Position numbers and translations under genes: made by a program. The notes under the pieces were generated by a model. It was given only the letters and a program-made list of their open reading frames with translations, was not told the DNA's origin and made no database searches. Positions 1-6,700 of a stretch of DNA of 8,306 bases are shown in pieces. The stretch lies in the NCBI RefSeq assembly GCF_002435945.1, contig NZ_DIXC01000010.1, positions 1-8,306 on the forward strand, in the 5' to 3' direction. This DNA comes from Mesotoga sp. UBA6090 (lineage in GTDB: Bacteria; Thermotogota; Thermotogae; Petrotogales; Kosmotogaceae). Each line of letters starts with the position of its first letter. The first letter of the stretch is position 1.

Positions 1-692
1 ATTTCCTCGCTAATCTTATCTGCTGAGGCTTCCTCTGGCTCATGCTCGGATATATCCATTGATGTTTCACTACTTTTGTCGCCAGTCTCCAGATTTTCAT
101 CTTCTTCAGTTCTATTTGATCCGACCTCTTCAATTTCATCTGTCTTTTCTTCGGGGGCTTCTTGCTGGATTTCACGAAATGTTTCTTCTGCCTTTTCTTC
201 TTCAATCTCTTCCACTGGAATTGATTCTCGGGAATCAAAGGATTCTAGTTTTCGCTTTATGAAATTAAGTAGCCTTGCCTTTCTAGAAGTCTTGTAAGAC
301 TGATTCTGTCTGAGTGCATAGGGAAGATCGGCGTTAGTTAGTTCATCGGTCACCGTAACAATCTGTCCATTGAGCTTTCTTCCACTTATTATTTCATTAT
401 GAAAGCTGTCCCATTCATATTTGACCCATTTGGAATTAAGGTTTTCCTTCGTCGTTCCAACAACTACCATTACAAGTGCCTTGTCGAGTGCTTCTTCTAT
501 GACTTCTTTGTATGCTGCTTCTCCCAGTTCCTCAATCGAGAAACTGCTCATGAAAACTCTTATGGAATTCGCTTTCAGAAGCTCGTAAAGCTCCTTCGCA
601 ATATACCAGTCCCTTGTGTACTCATCATTTTCGTCCGATACTTTGCAGGATATGAATACTTGCCAGTCTTGCGAAGAGTTGCTTGTCATCAT
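1..692 (-). CDS. TIR-domain protein with acidic C-terminal tail (3' end outside window)
   Basis: Translated from the reverse strand, the open frame runs 230 codons and leaves the window without a stop, so the C-terminus is missing. Residues about 10-105 form a TIR domain. The first strand is VFIS (12-15), helix A follows at about 29-42, and RVFMSS is at 45-50. LGEAAYKEVIEEALDKA (56-72) precedes the hydrophobic strand VMVVVGT (74-80). The SKWVKYEW segment (87-94) places E93 where TIR NADases have their catalytic glutamate. Known for the family: TIR domains cleave NAD+ or make ADP-ribose-type signals, or act as adaptors. After about residue 155 the protein is strongly Glu/Asp-rich and low in complexity, likely a disordered linker to whatever lies beyond the edge. 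Two adjacent ATGs (692 and 689) follow an AGAGGTG ribosome site. The second has the more usual spacing, so the start may be 689. The gene diverges from the RyR/TIR-NACHT cluster. Confidence 0.88.
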   Translation of the reverse strand, partial: MMTSNSSQDWQVFISCKVSDENDEYTRDWYIAKELYELLKANSIRVFMSSFSIEELGEAAYKEVIEEALDKALVMVVVGTTKENLNSKWVKYEWDSFHNEIISGRKLNGQIVTVTDELTNADLPYALRQNQSYKTSRKARLLNFIKRKLESFDSRESIPVEEIEEEKAEETFREIQQEAPEEKTDEIEEVGSNRTEEDENLETGDKSSETSMDISEHEPEEASADKISEE

Positions 693-784
693 TACACCTC
701 TTCGATATACCTACTGAAGTCCTGTCAACTCGTTCATCATCCGGCTATCTTGTTGCAACTAGTGCCGCTTGAAGTGTAACAAAA

Positions 785-816
785 GTAATAATCTATGATC
801 ATTATTATACAATAAT
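785..816. promoter_or_regulatory. AT-rich inverted-repeat block in the divergent intergenic region
   Basis: The block contains AATAAT (787-792), ATTATT (801-806) and AATAAT (811-816). Each neighbouring pair is an inverted repeat, with spacers of 8 and 4 nt. On the minus strand the block includes a perfect TATAAT (809-804), a plausible -10 box for the leftward TIR gene, but no good -35 was found at normal spacing. On the plus strand, TTGAAG (769-774) and TATGAT (794-799) could be a -35/-10 pair for the rightward cluster, with a rather long 19-nt spacer. The repeated half-sites make it a candidate operator controlling both directions. This is inference from position and symmetry only. Confidence 0.35.
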
Positions 817-861
817 GTCATAAGTATCCAGTTTCATGAAAAAGGTTCTCACACTGGAATT

Positions 862-873
862 CCTCCGGAGGTG
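862..873 (+). promoter_or_regulatory. Palindromic ribosome binding site of the RyR-domain gene
   Basis: CCTCCGGAGG (862-871) is a perfect 10-nt palindrome. Its right half continues into GGAGGTG (867-873), a strong Shine-Dalgarno sequence. The site covers the GTG at 871, so that GTG cannot easily be the start. It sits 6 nt before the in-frame TTG at 880, which supports TTG as the real start. The left half CCTCC is itself anti-Shine-Dalgarno-like, so the site could pair between transcripts, but with no loop it cannot form a simple hairpin. Confidence 0.6.
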
Positions 874-879
874 GCTTGT

Positions 880-2610
880 TTGAGACTGAGAAAATGGTTG
901 ATTCTTGGTGCGGTTGCAGCTCTCATCTTCGTTCTTGGATTCTTCGGTTGGATGAGATTCTTCGATTTGGCCGGCAAAGATATGTCGATTCTTGGATTGC
1001 TGGAAGCCACTCTCGGACTCTTCAGATGGAAGACATTTTTCCCAGGGTTTGCAAAAATTCTTAACCTAGGAGATTATGAAATTCCTTTGATCCTCGATAT
1101 AGCAAGGATAACCGCTCCCTGGATAACCCTATTTGCATTCATAGCACTTGTATTTTCTGTCGTTAGAAGCTTTGCGACATCCTTGAAAGTAAGGCTTTTC
1201 TATAGAAACCATGTTGTAGTTTTCGGTTGTGAAGAAACCTGCAAGTATCTTCTTAGTTGTGTGAAAGCCGATTATCCAAGTAGCAAACTTGTATTGTTAA
1301 AGAACTCAAGTACACCGAGTTATGTTTGCAACACTTTTGAAGAAAATCCAGTCATTGTTGGCAATCTTGAGGATACTGACATTTTGAATATCTCTGCGAT
1401 CAATAAAGCCGCTCATATAATACTGGCAACTAACGACGACTCGATAAATATGCGATTGCTCAAGAACATCGAGCAGTTTTTACTCAGAAAGAGTAAACGG
1501 AGTAGTACAGAGATCTGGCTTCAGATTGAAGACTTCAAATCATACGAAACCTTCAAAGGCTACAAAGGGGAGGATCCCTCGATAGGAATAGACGTTCATG
1601 TATTCAGCGTGTTTCAAAGAATGGCCGCACAGACTGTAGATAGTTTCAGCCCGGATCAGTTCATAGAAACGGCGGGAAAAAAACAAATCGAGATAGCCCT
1701 ATTTGGTCTTGAAGCTCTTGGGCAATGGATAGTTCTAGAAGCAGCCCAAATGTACCACTTCAACAACATGAAGAAGCTGAGAGTTACTGTGATTGACTGT
1801 GATGTTGATGAAAAGATCAGAGATCTACTAAGGATTTGCCCTTTACTAAACCGAGTGATTGACATCCAGTCTATCGATTTGCTTACTTTTCTTGAAATGG
1901 ATGCTCCAAATTTGCTTTCGAATGTATCATTGTGTTTCATAACTTGGCCAAAGGTTCAGGAGATAGACTTCATATCAAGAAAGCTGAGGCAGCTCTTCTT
2001 CAAATCAAAAGAAAATCTGGAGATTCCCAAAATAGTGCTCGTGGACGTCTCATCTTACCAGGGCTCAGAGATAATGAAGGAGTCTCTTGATACTTTGAAG
2101 GCAATAGGCATTTCATGTTCTTGTCCAACTGGCATTTCAATAAAAAACGAAGAAGAATGTGATGATCTTGCAATGCAGATTCACAACGTCTATTCTCGCT
2201 TACCTCAGAAAGAGCTTGAAGTCGAATGGAGCAGAATGACTGACTACTTCAAAGATGAAAACCGTTATGCAGCACGGCATCTGTCTATGAAGCTAAGATC
2301 GCTTGGTCTCGAAGCCGTATCGACAGATGATCCAAGAGATCCCGCTGACTTCAAGGCGATCCTTCCTGAAAACGAACAGACACTTGCTCAGGTTGAACAT
2401 AACAGATGGCTCGCGAGGAAACTCATAAATGGTTACGTCCATGGAAAGAAACTGGACAGAAAACTCAGAGACCAACTGAAAATACATGTTGACATACGTC
2501 CCTGGGAAGAACTGAGCGAGAAAGACAGAGAAAAGGATCTGGTTGTTTTGAGAAACATTGATAATGTCTTCAAGGAAATCGGAAAGAAGATTGTTCCTTT
2601 GAAGCTGTGA
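880..2610 (+). CDS. Two-TM protein with double TrkA-N/RCK-like Rossmann modules and a C-terminal RyR domain
   Basis: The product is 576 aa from the TTG at 880, chosen because the Shine-Dalgarno covers the upstream GTG at 871. This start gives a positive N-terminus (MRLRKW) followed by a hydrophobic helix (about 6-25). A second helix lies at about 77-95. No K+-channel selectivity filter (TVGYG type) is visible between them, so a classical 2-TM channel is not supported. Cytosolic Rossmann-like segments start at HVVVFGCEE (111-119, degenerate glycine motif) and at FGLEALG (275-281), resembling two TrkA-N/RCK-N modules that bind NAD(H) or nucleotides. The C-terminus is a RyR domain: LAQVEHNRW (502-510), G518, then RPWEEL around W542, and a terminal VVLRNID. 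Bacterial RyR domains are known from nucleotide-linked conflict systems; ligand sensing is a proposal in the literature, as I recall it. The TIR-NACHT gene follows 20 nt downstream, so the two are probably co-transcribed. A sensor or membrane effector role is inference. Confidence 0.82.
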   Translation: MRLRKWLILGAVAALIFVLGFFGWMRFFDLAGKDMSILGLLEATLGLFRWKTFFPGFAKILNLGDYEIPLILDIARITAPWITLFAFIALVFSVVRSFATSLKVRLFYRNHVVVFGCEETCKYLLSCVKADYPSSKLVLLKNSSTPSYVCNTFEENPVIVGNLEDTDILNISAINKAAHIILATNDDSINMRLLKNIEQFLLRKSKRSSTEIWLQIEDFKSYETFKGYKGEDPSIGIDVHVFSVFQRMAAQTVDSFSPDQFIETAGKKQIEIALFGLEALGQWIVLEAAQMYHFNNMKKLRVTVIDCDVDEKIRDLLRICPLLNRVIDIQSIDLLTFLEMDAPNLLSNVSLCFITWPKVQEIDFISRKLRQLFFKSKENLEIPKIVLVDVSSYQGSEIMKESLDTLKAIGISCSCPTGISIKNEEECDDLAMQIHNVYSRLPQKELEVEWSRMTDYFKDENRYAARHLSMKLRSLGLEAVSTDDPRDPADFKAILPENEQTLAQVEHNRWLARKLINGYVHGKKLDRKLRDQLKIHVDIRPWEELSEKDREKDLVVLRNIDNVFKEIGKKIVPLKL

Positions 2611-2614
2611 TTTA

Positions 2615-2622
2615 TAGGAGGG
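2615..2622 (+). promoter_or_regulatory. Shine-Dalgarno deciding the start of the TIR-NACHT gene
   Basis: AGGAGGGG lies 8 nt before the ATG at 2631. The frame stays open up to a GTG at 2607 that overlaps the upstream stop codon, but a start there would put this strong ribosome site inside the coding sequence. ATG 2631 is therefore preferred. Confidence 0.75.
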
Positions 2623-2630
2623 GCAAGACT

Positions 2631-4973
2631 ATGCCAGAAAAGTCACCATTAAGAATATTCATAAGCTACGGCCATGACGAATACGCCGAGCTCGCAGAGA
2701 GAATGAAGAACGATCTCAAAGAGAGAGGCCATGAGGTCTGGTTCGACAGGGATAGGATTAGGCCGGGCACAGACTTCGAGCTTTACATAGAAGATGGTCT
2801 CAAATGGCTGACAGAGGACAAATCCAGAGCGAGATTCCTTTATCTCATGACTCCCCATTCAGTGAGAAGGCCGGACGGTTTCTGTCTGAACGAACTAACT
2901 TCCGCCATGATGAAAGAGCTCTCCATCTTCCCCGTTATGGTTCAGATGAGCGAACCTCCCCTCTCCATCTGCAGAATACAATGGCTGGATATGCAGGAGT
3001 GCTTCCCTTCATGTGAGAATACCCCCTATTCCGTCAAGTTCGAAAGACTCCTGGCCGCACTTGAAGACAGGAATTGGGACTTCGAAGGTTTTGAAAAGAA
3101 CCTCCTGAAAGTACTCAACCCGATTGACTTCGGACCGGATATGTTGAGACACCTGAAAGACTTCACCGGAAGAGAATGGCTAAAAAAAGAGATAGAAGAA
3201 TGGCTTGAAGGAAAGAGGCCGGGAAGCAAACAGGTCTTCTGGATAAAGGGGAAGCCGGGTATAGGAAAGACGGCGATTAGCTCATGGCTCGCGAGCACGA
3301 TGTACGAGGTCGTTGCCGTCCACTTCTTCAGAAGCGACTCCACAGAGAAGAGAGATCCGGTGAGGTTCATACACACACTGGTCTATTACTTGAGTACGCA
3401 GATTCCGGAGTACAGAGAGCAGTTAGAGGTGTTATCTCAACCAGTGGAGCATTATCTTGAAGAGTACAAAAACGATCCGAACGATCTCTTCTACAACCTG
3501 GTAATCCTTCCTCTCCACAGGGCTGGGATGAAGGATAGAAAGGCTCTGGCAGTAGTGATAGACGGGCTTGACGAAGCCAGTGAAGAAAGCGGAGACAACG
3601 AGATAGCGAGGCTCATAGCCAGACAGCTGGAGAAGGCTCCTTCCTGGTTGAAGTTCATAGTAACGAGCAGATCCGAAGCCGGGATAAACGCGGAACTCCA
3701 GGGAGTGACGAACCCCTGCGAACTCGACTCGGCCTTGGAGGAAAACGAAAGAGACATACGCGAGTATCTCAAGATGAAGTTGAAACCCTATCTGGAAGAG
3801 GGGATGGACGAGGAGAAGATAATACTGGAGATACTCCAGAAGAGCGAAGGGCTGTTCGTATATGTCAATGCCTTCATGAAAGCGCTCGAAGAGAAGGCTC
3901 TTACATTGAAAGATGTGGGTAACTTCCCCGGGAAACTCGGAGAGATATACTACACGTACTTCAGCAGCAAGTTCAAAGACGAGGACGATTACTGCGAGAA
4001 CATCTCCCCGGTTCTTGAACTGATTCTCGCCACGGTAGAGCCTCCCGATATTGAATTGCTGTCTGAAGTTCTGGGACACAAAGAAACTCAAATCTTGAGA
4101 ATAATCCGAAGACTGGGTTCTCTATTCGAGAGAAACGAAAACAGGATAATTCCCTTCCACAGTACGCTGACCGAATGGCTTGCAAGCGAGGACAGGTCAT
4201 TTCGATACTATGTTAGCGAGAAAGAAGGGCACAAAAGACTTGCTGAATACGGGCCAGAGAAATACAGAAAGGTCATGGACAGAGAAGAATACGAAACTGA
4301 TAAGGACTACGTCGTAAAAAACCTTGAAATCCATCTCTACGAAGCCGGAATGGATGAAGAGCTTGAAGAGTTGCTGAAAGAGACAGTTGAATCAAGCGAA
4401 GAGAAAGTTTGGAAGACCGTTGTCTTCTTCAACGTCTGTGACCATGTAATAGAAAGATACGATTTCGACAAGGAAGAAAGGCTGAAGAAGATAATTATAG
4501 AGCTATCACCGTCTGCGATCGGCAAATCTCTGGCAGATACAATGAACGAACTTGGAAAAAAACACGAGAATAGGGGAAAGAGTCTCTGGTGTTTGTTTGT
4601 GCATGAAAAAGTACTGGCTGTTTATGAAAGTCTCTTGGAGAAAGACCCAGAAGACGAAAATCTGCAGAGAAACCTGGGAGTGAGCCTGAACGACGTTGGC
4701 AGAATACACGAGGGACTGGGCGAAGGGAAGAAGGCCCTCGAGTACTATCGCAGAACACTTGAAATAAGGAGATTGCTTGTGGAAAAGGAGCCTAGAATTG
4801 TCGATAGATACATTAGTCTGGCCTTTGCGCTTCTGGATATCTCGAGAGTAACTACAAATGAAGAAGAGAAAAGAGGATTCGTGATGGAAGCAAAATCAAT
4901 AACCAAATCACTTGTAGATGCCGGTGTAAGTCATCTTGAACTTAACACATTAAGAAAGATCTTCTCACTGTAA
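2631..4973 (+). CDS. TIR-NACHT (STAND) NTPase with C-terminal TPR-like repeats
   Basis: The product is 780 aa. An N-terminal TIR domain (about 6-125) shows RIFISYGHDE (8-17), HEVWFDRDRI (34-43) and GFCLNEL (83-89). E88 sits at the catalytic glutamate position, so NADase activity is plausible. A STAND/NACHT-type P-loop ATPase follows: Walker A GKPGIGKT (207-214), Walker B LAVVIDGLDE (306-315) and a sensor strand LKFIVTSRSE (340-349). The remaining region is helical. It ends in TPR-like helices at about 660-745 (ENLQRNLGVSLNDVGRIHEG and KALEYYRRTLEI). In the family, the repeat part senses a trigger, the ATPase oligomerises and the TIR domain is activated; applying this here is inference. It lies 20 nt after the RyR gene and 53 nt before a decayed DUF4062 gene. 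GC falls from the ATPase half (31 of 60 bases at 3601-3660) to the 3' end (21 of 60 at 4861-4920), which may mean a mosaic gene. No frame damage was seen. Confidence 0.9.
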   Translation: MPEKSPLRIFISYGHDEYAELAERMKNDLKERGHEVWFDRDRIRPGTDFELYIEDGLKWLTEDKSRARFLYLMTPHSVRRPDGFCLNELTSAMMKELSIFPVMVQMSEPPLSICRIQWLDMQECFPSCENTPYSVKFERLLAALEDRNWDFEGFEKNLLKVLNPIDFGPDMLRHLKDFTGREWLKKEIEEWLEGKRPGSKQVFWIKGKPGIGKTAISSWLASTMYEVVAVHFFRSDSTEKRDPVRFIHTLVYYLSTQIPEYREQLEVLSQPVEHYLEEYKNDPNDLFYNLVILPLHRAGMKDRKALAVVIDGLDEASEESGDNEIARLIARQLEKAPSWLKFIVTSRSEAGINAELQGVTNPCELDSALEENERDIREYLKMKLKPYLEEGMDEEKIILEILQKSEGLFVYVNAFMKALEEKALTLKDVGNFPGKLGEIYYTYFSSKFKDEDDYCENISPVLELILATVEPPDIELLSEVLGHKETQILRIIRRLGSLFERNENRIIPFHSTLTEWLASEDRSFRYYVSEKEGHKRLAEYGPEKYRKVMDREEYETDKDYVVKNLEIHLYEAGMDEELEELLKETVESSEEKVWKTVVFFNVCDHVIERYDFDKEERLKKIIIELSPSAIGKSLADTMNELGKKHENRGKSLWCLFVHEKVLAVYESLLEKDPEDENLQRNLGVSLNDVGRIHEGLGEGKKALEYYRRTLEIRRLLVEKEPRIVDRYISLAFALLDISRVTTNEEEKRGFVMEAKSITKSLVDAGVSHLELNTLRKIFSL

Positions 4974-5026
4974 CCGCACACGCAGTAGTCCCTGTGACTT
5001 CTCCATAGCAAAAAGGAGGACAATGA

Positions 5027-5263
5027 ATGGTAATAAGAAAGGTCTTTCGGATCTTTGTTAGTTCTACTTTTCTGGATATGAAGAGAGAAAGGAATGTTCT
5101 CCAGAAGAAGGTCTTCCCAAGACTGAGGGAATACTGCGAAAGACAAGGGGCCAGCTTTCAGGATATCGACCTCTGCTAGGGTGTGAGCGACGAAGTACAA
5201 AAAGATTAGAGAACACTGCAGATATGCCTCTCCGAGATCTCACGTTGTCAGAACCTCTCACAC
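5027..5263 (+). pseudogene. Decayed DUF4062-domain gene (N-terminal fragment with in-frame TAG stops)
   Basis: A good ribosome site (AAAAAGGAGG, 5010-5019) stands 7 nt before ATG 5027. The frame reads RIFVSSTFLDMKRERNVLQ, VFPRLREYCERQGASF and then DIDLC. This matches the start of DUF4062 domains, which as I recall continue as DLRWGVSEE. Here the Arg codon reads TGC and the Trp codon reads TAG (5177-5179). The same frame then resumes as GVSDEVQKD, a second TAG (5207-5209) where Gln is expected, and RTLQICLSEISRCQNLS up to about 5263. After that similarity is lost, and a third in-frame TAG lies at 5327-5329. All three apparent changes fit C-to-T or G-to-A transitions. In intact homologues DUF4062 usually heads NACHT/WD40 or TPR proteins, so this is probably the stump of a further STAND-type gene of the same operon, with the rest deleted. 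UAG read-through is possible in principle but would give only about 100 residues. Confidence 0.72.
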
Positions 5264-5329
5264 AATCTCAGTTTAATATACAGAAAATCAGAGAATAGCA
5301 GTCTTAATAATAATATATCCCGCTGCTAG

Positions 5330-5703
5330 ATCGACCATAATACTTCAATTAGCCGATTCAAGTCATTAATCCTTAATTTCGTGAAATCTGCTATTAAGCC
5401 CTATGAGGTTCACTACAATACATAATATACAATAGGGGCTTCAAAAAACTCAGAAGTCATTCAACGCTAGAGTTATTGCTTCTGTTGATTCAAGTTTCGA
5501 GAGAAGAGTTCATTTGTTTATTTTATTCTAGCCGGAAGTTGATTATAATTTACTTGTTAACTGTTAATTGTGTTGTCCTACCTGGTAGATCAGGTTATAT
5601 GTTTCATGCTGGTTTTTCTTGTTTCAATTTCCTACATAAGACTTTTTTGAAACTGTAATTAGGAACTGCACTGTGGTTAGTTAGTTACTACGGTCAAGAG
5701 AAC
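5330..5703. other. Non-coding AT-rich stretch between the STAND cluster and the PRTase/SLOG operon
   Basis: No convincing coding frame is seen on either strand. The short frame at 5476-5658 is Phe/Leu-rich and has no good ribosome site. No clear terminator hairpin followed by a T-run was found for the upstream cluster. The region probably holds the promoter of the downstream operon. Given the truncated DUF4062 fragment at its left edge, it may also contain scrambled remains of that gene, but none are recognisable. Confidence 0.5.
5573..5601 (+). promoter_or_regulatory. Candidate promoter of the PRTase/SLOG operon
   Basis: TTGTCC (5573-5578) and TATATG (5596-5601) are separated by 17 nt, each matching four of six consensus positions. 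An inverted repeat, ACCTG then CAGGT (5580-5584 and 5591-5595), sits inside the spacer and could bind a regulator. A competing -10 box is the perfect TATAAT at 5544-5549, but its upstream -35 (TTTTAT) is poor. Both are low-confidence readings. Confidence 0.28.
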
Positions 5704-6699
5704 ATGAGTTCATTTGCATTTGAAGACTACTGTACGTTTCTATCAAATCGCACAATTCTCATCTATGAAAAAGAGCAAAGGAAAGCGGAGGACTTAAGGA
5801 TGAAAGAATTATCTGATACGCTTCTAGGGTTTCGCGTTTTAGGATTACCAAGAATCAAAGAAATAAGTACAGAGCACCATGATTATGAAAAGATTCTTGG
5901 CACATTTAAAGAAGGCACACCTTTTTATGTAGCGGAGTTTGACAAACGATCCGTTGAAGCAATTCGAGAAACAACCCTCAGCGCTGATCGATATTTTGAC
6001 AATTTGATTCGGTCGAACAACCTAACGGTTTTTCAATTTGACCATTGTAAAGAAGAATGCTTAATAGAAGAACTAACTTCAGAAATATCTGAAATTGCAG
6101 AAATAGGAGTAAAGAACAAGTCTACCAAGAGGAGGTATCAAGAAGCATTTTGGAAGCTTACAGCCATAATGCTCTCATCATACTACAAACCTCCTAAGAG
6201 CGTTAATTTTTCTTTGATACCACTAAGATCCGGTAGATTTGTAGAGAATGTCAGACACCAACTCTTCCAAGTGCAAACTAAAAGGAAATTCGTTGAAGCA
6301 AAAAGATTGGATGAACTGCACATAGTTGCCCTGGAAAAATTGACTATTGACAAGCAATTATTAGAGGCCACGTGTTTCGAGTTATTCGATGCAGGAATTG
6401 TGTCTGGCCTAACTGTAATCGCTTTGCTGGCTCTTATGCATGATCTTTCTGTTCCCGCAGAGGTAGTTAATATATACTCCCCATTTGCCTCCCTGTATGG
6501 AGTCTTGAATATTTTCTCCGCATCAAGAGCATTAGGATTTGACGTTTATTTGTACTGCAGTACGCTAACATTTAGTATAAATAAAGACTTGCGAGCAACG
6601 AACAAATCTAAGACAGGCAAAACAAGACTGGCCACAGGAGATGTTGGAGATTTCCTCAGTCCTGTATTAGTAGACGGAAACAATAGGAGAGACCTGTAA
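5704..6699 (+). CDS. Uracil-phosphoribosyltransferase-like protein of a SLOG-associated operon
   Basis: The product is 331 aa from ATG 5704. The N-terminal half (about 1-160) is not recognised. The C-terminal half has several landmarks of the UPRTase type of PRTase fold in the right order. They are IPLRSGRF (172-179, compare the IlRaG segment), a basic stretch QTKRKF followed by EAKRL, and a PRPP-loop-like LFDAGIVSGLT (227-237, with D229, G235 and T237). A strand VVNIYSPFASLYGV follows, then DVYLYCSTLTF and finally TGDVGDFL (311-318, compare GDaGDRlfg at the UPRTase C-terminus). It probably binds a phosphoribosyl group or nucleotide, but whether it is an active enzyme is unknown, and UPRTases are usually near 210 aa. 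The start is uncertain: 5704 has only a weak ribosome site, while the in-frame ATG at 5800 (M33) has GGAGG 8 nt upstream, giving 299 aa. The SLOG gene follows after 1 nt. GC is low in places (17 of 60 bases at 6061-6120). Confidence 0.75.
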   Translation: MSSFAFEDYCTFLSNRTILIYEKEQRKAEDLRMKELSDTLLGFRVLGLPRIKEISTEHHDYEKILGTFKEGTPFYVAEFDKRSVEAIRETTLSADRYFDNLIRSNNLTVFQFDHCKEECLIEELTSEISEIAEIGVKNKSTKRRYQEAFWKLTAIMLSSYYKPPKSVNFSLIPLRSGRFVENVRHQLFQVQTKRKFVEAKRLDELHIVALEKLTIDKQLLEATCFELFDAGIVSGLTVIALLALMHDLSVPAEVVNIYSPFASLYGVLNIFSASRALGFDVYLYCSTLTFSINKDLRATNKSKTGKTRLATGDVGDFLSPVLVDGNNRRDL

Positions 6700-6700
6700 T

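Noticed and set aside
704..728. TTGACA with TATATC on the minus strand as promoter of the leftward TIR gene
   Set aside because: The spacer is only 13 nt, and transcription would begin almost at the ribosome site.
59..779. Plus-strand open frames over the left end
   Set aside because: They are rich in Phe, Ser and Leu with no domain signal, and they lie antisense to a clear TIR protein on the minus strand.
871..873. GTG 871 as start of the RyR gene
   Set aside because: It lies inside the GGAGGTG ribosome site. TTG 880, with 6-nt spacing, fits better.
3432..4091. 219-codon minus-strand open frame
   Set aside because: It is antisense to the ATPase core of the TIR-NACHT gene, which has Walker motifs in the sense frame. 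The antisense product shows no recognisable feature.
4931..5261. Minus-strand frames across the DUF4062 fragment
   Set aside because: They are antisense to the recognisable DUF4062 remnant, with no domain signal and no good ribosome site.
5476..5658. 60-codon plus-strand frame
   Set aside because: It has no ribosome site, an Phe/Leu-rich composition of the kind given by AT-rich DNA, and it overlaps the likely promoter region.
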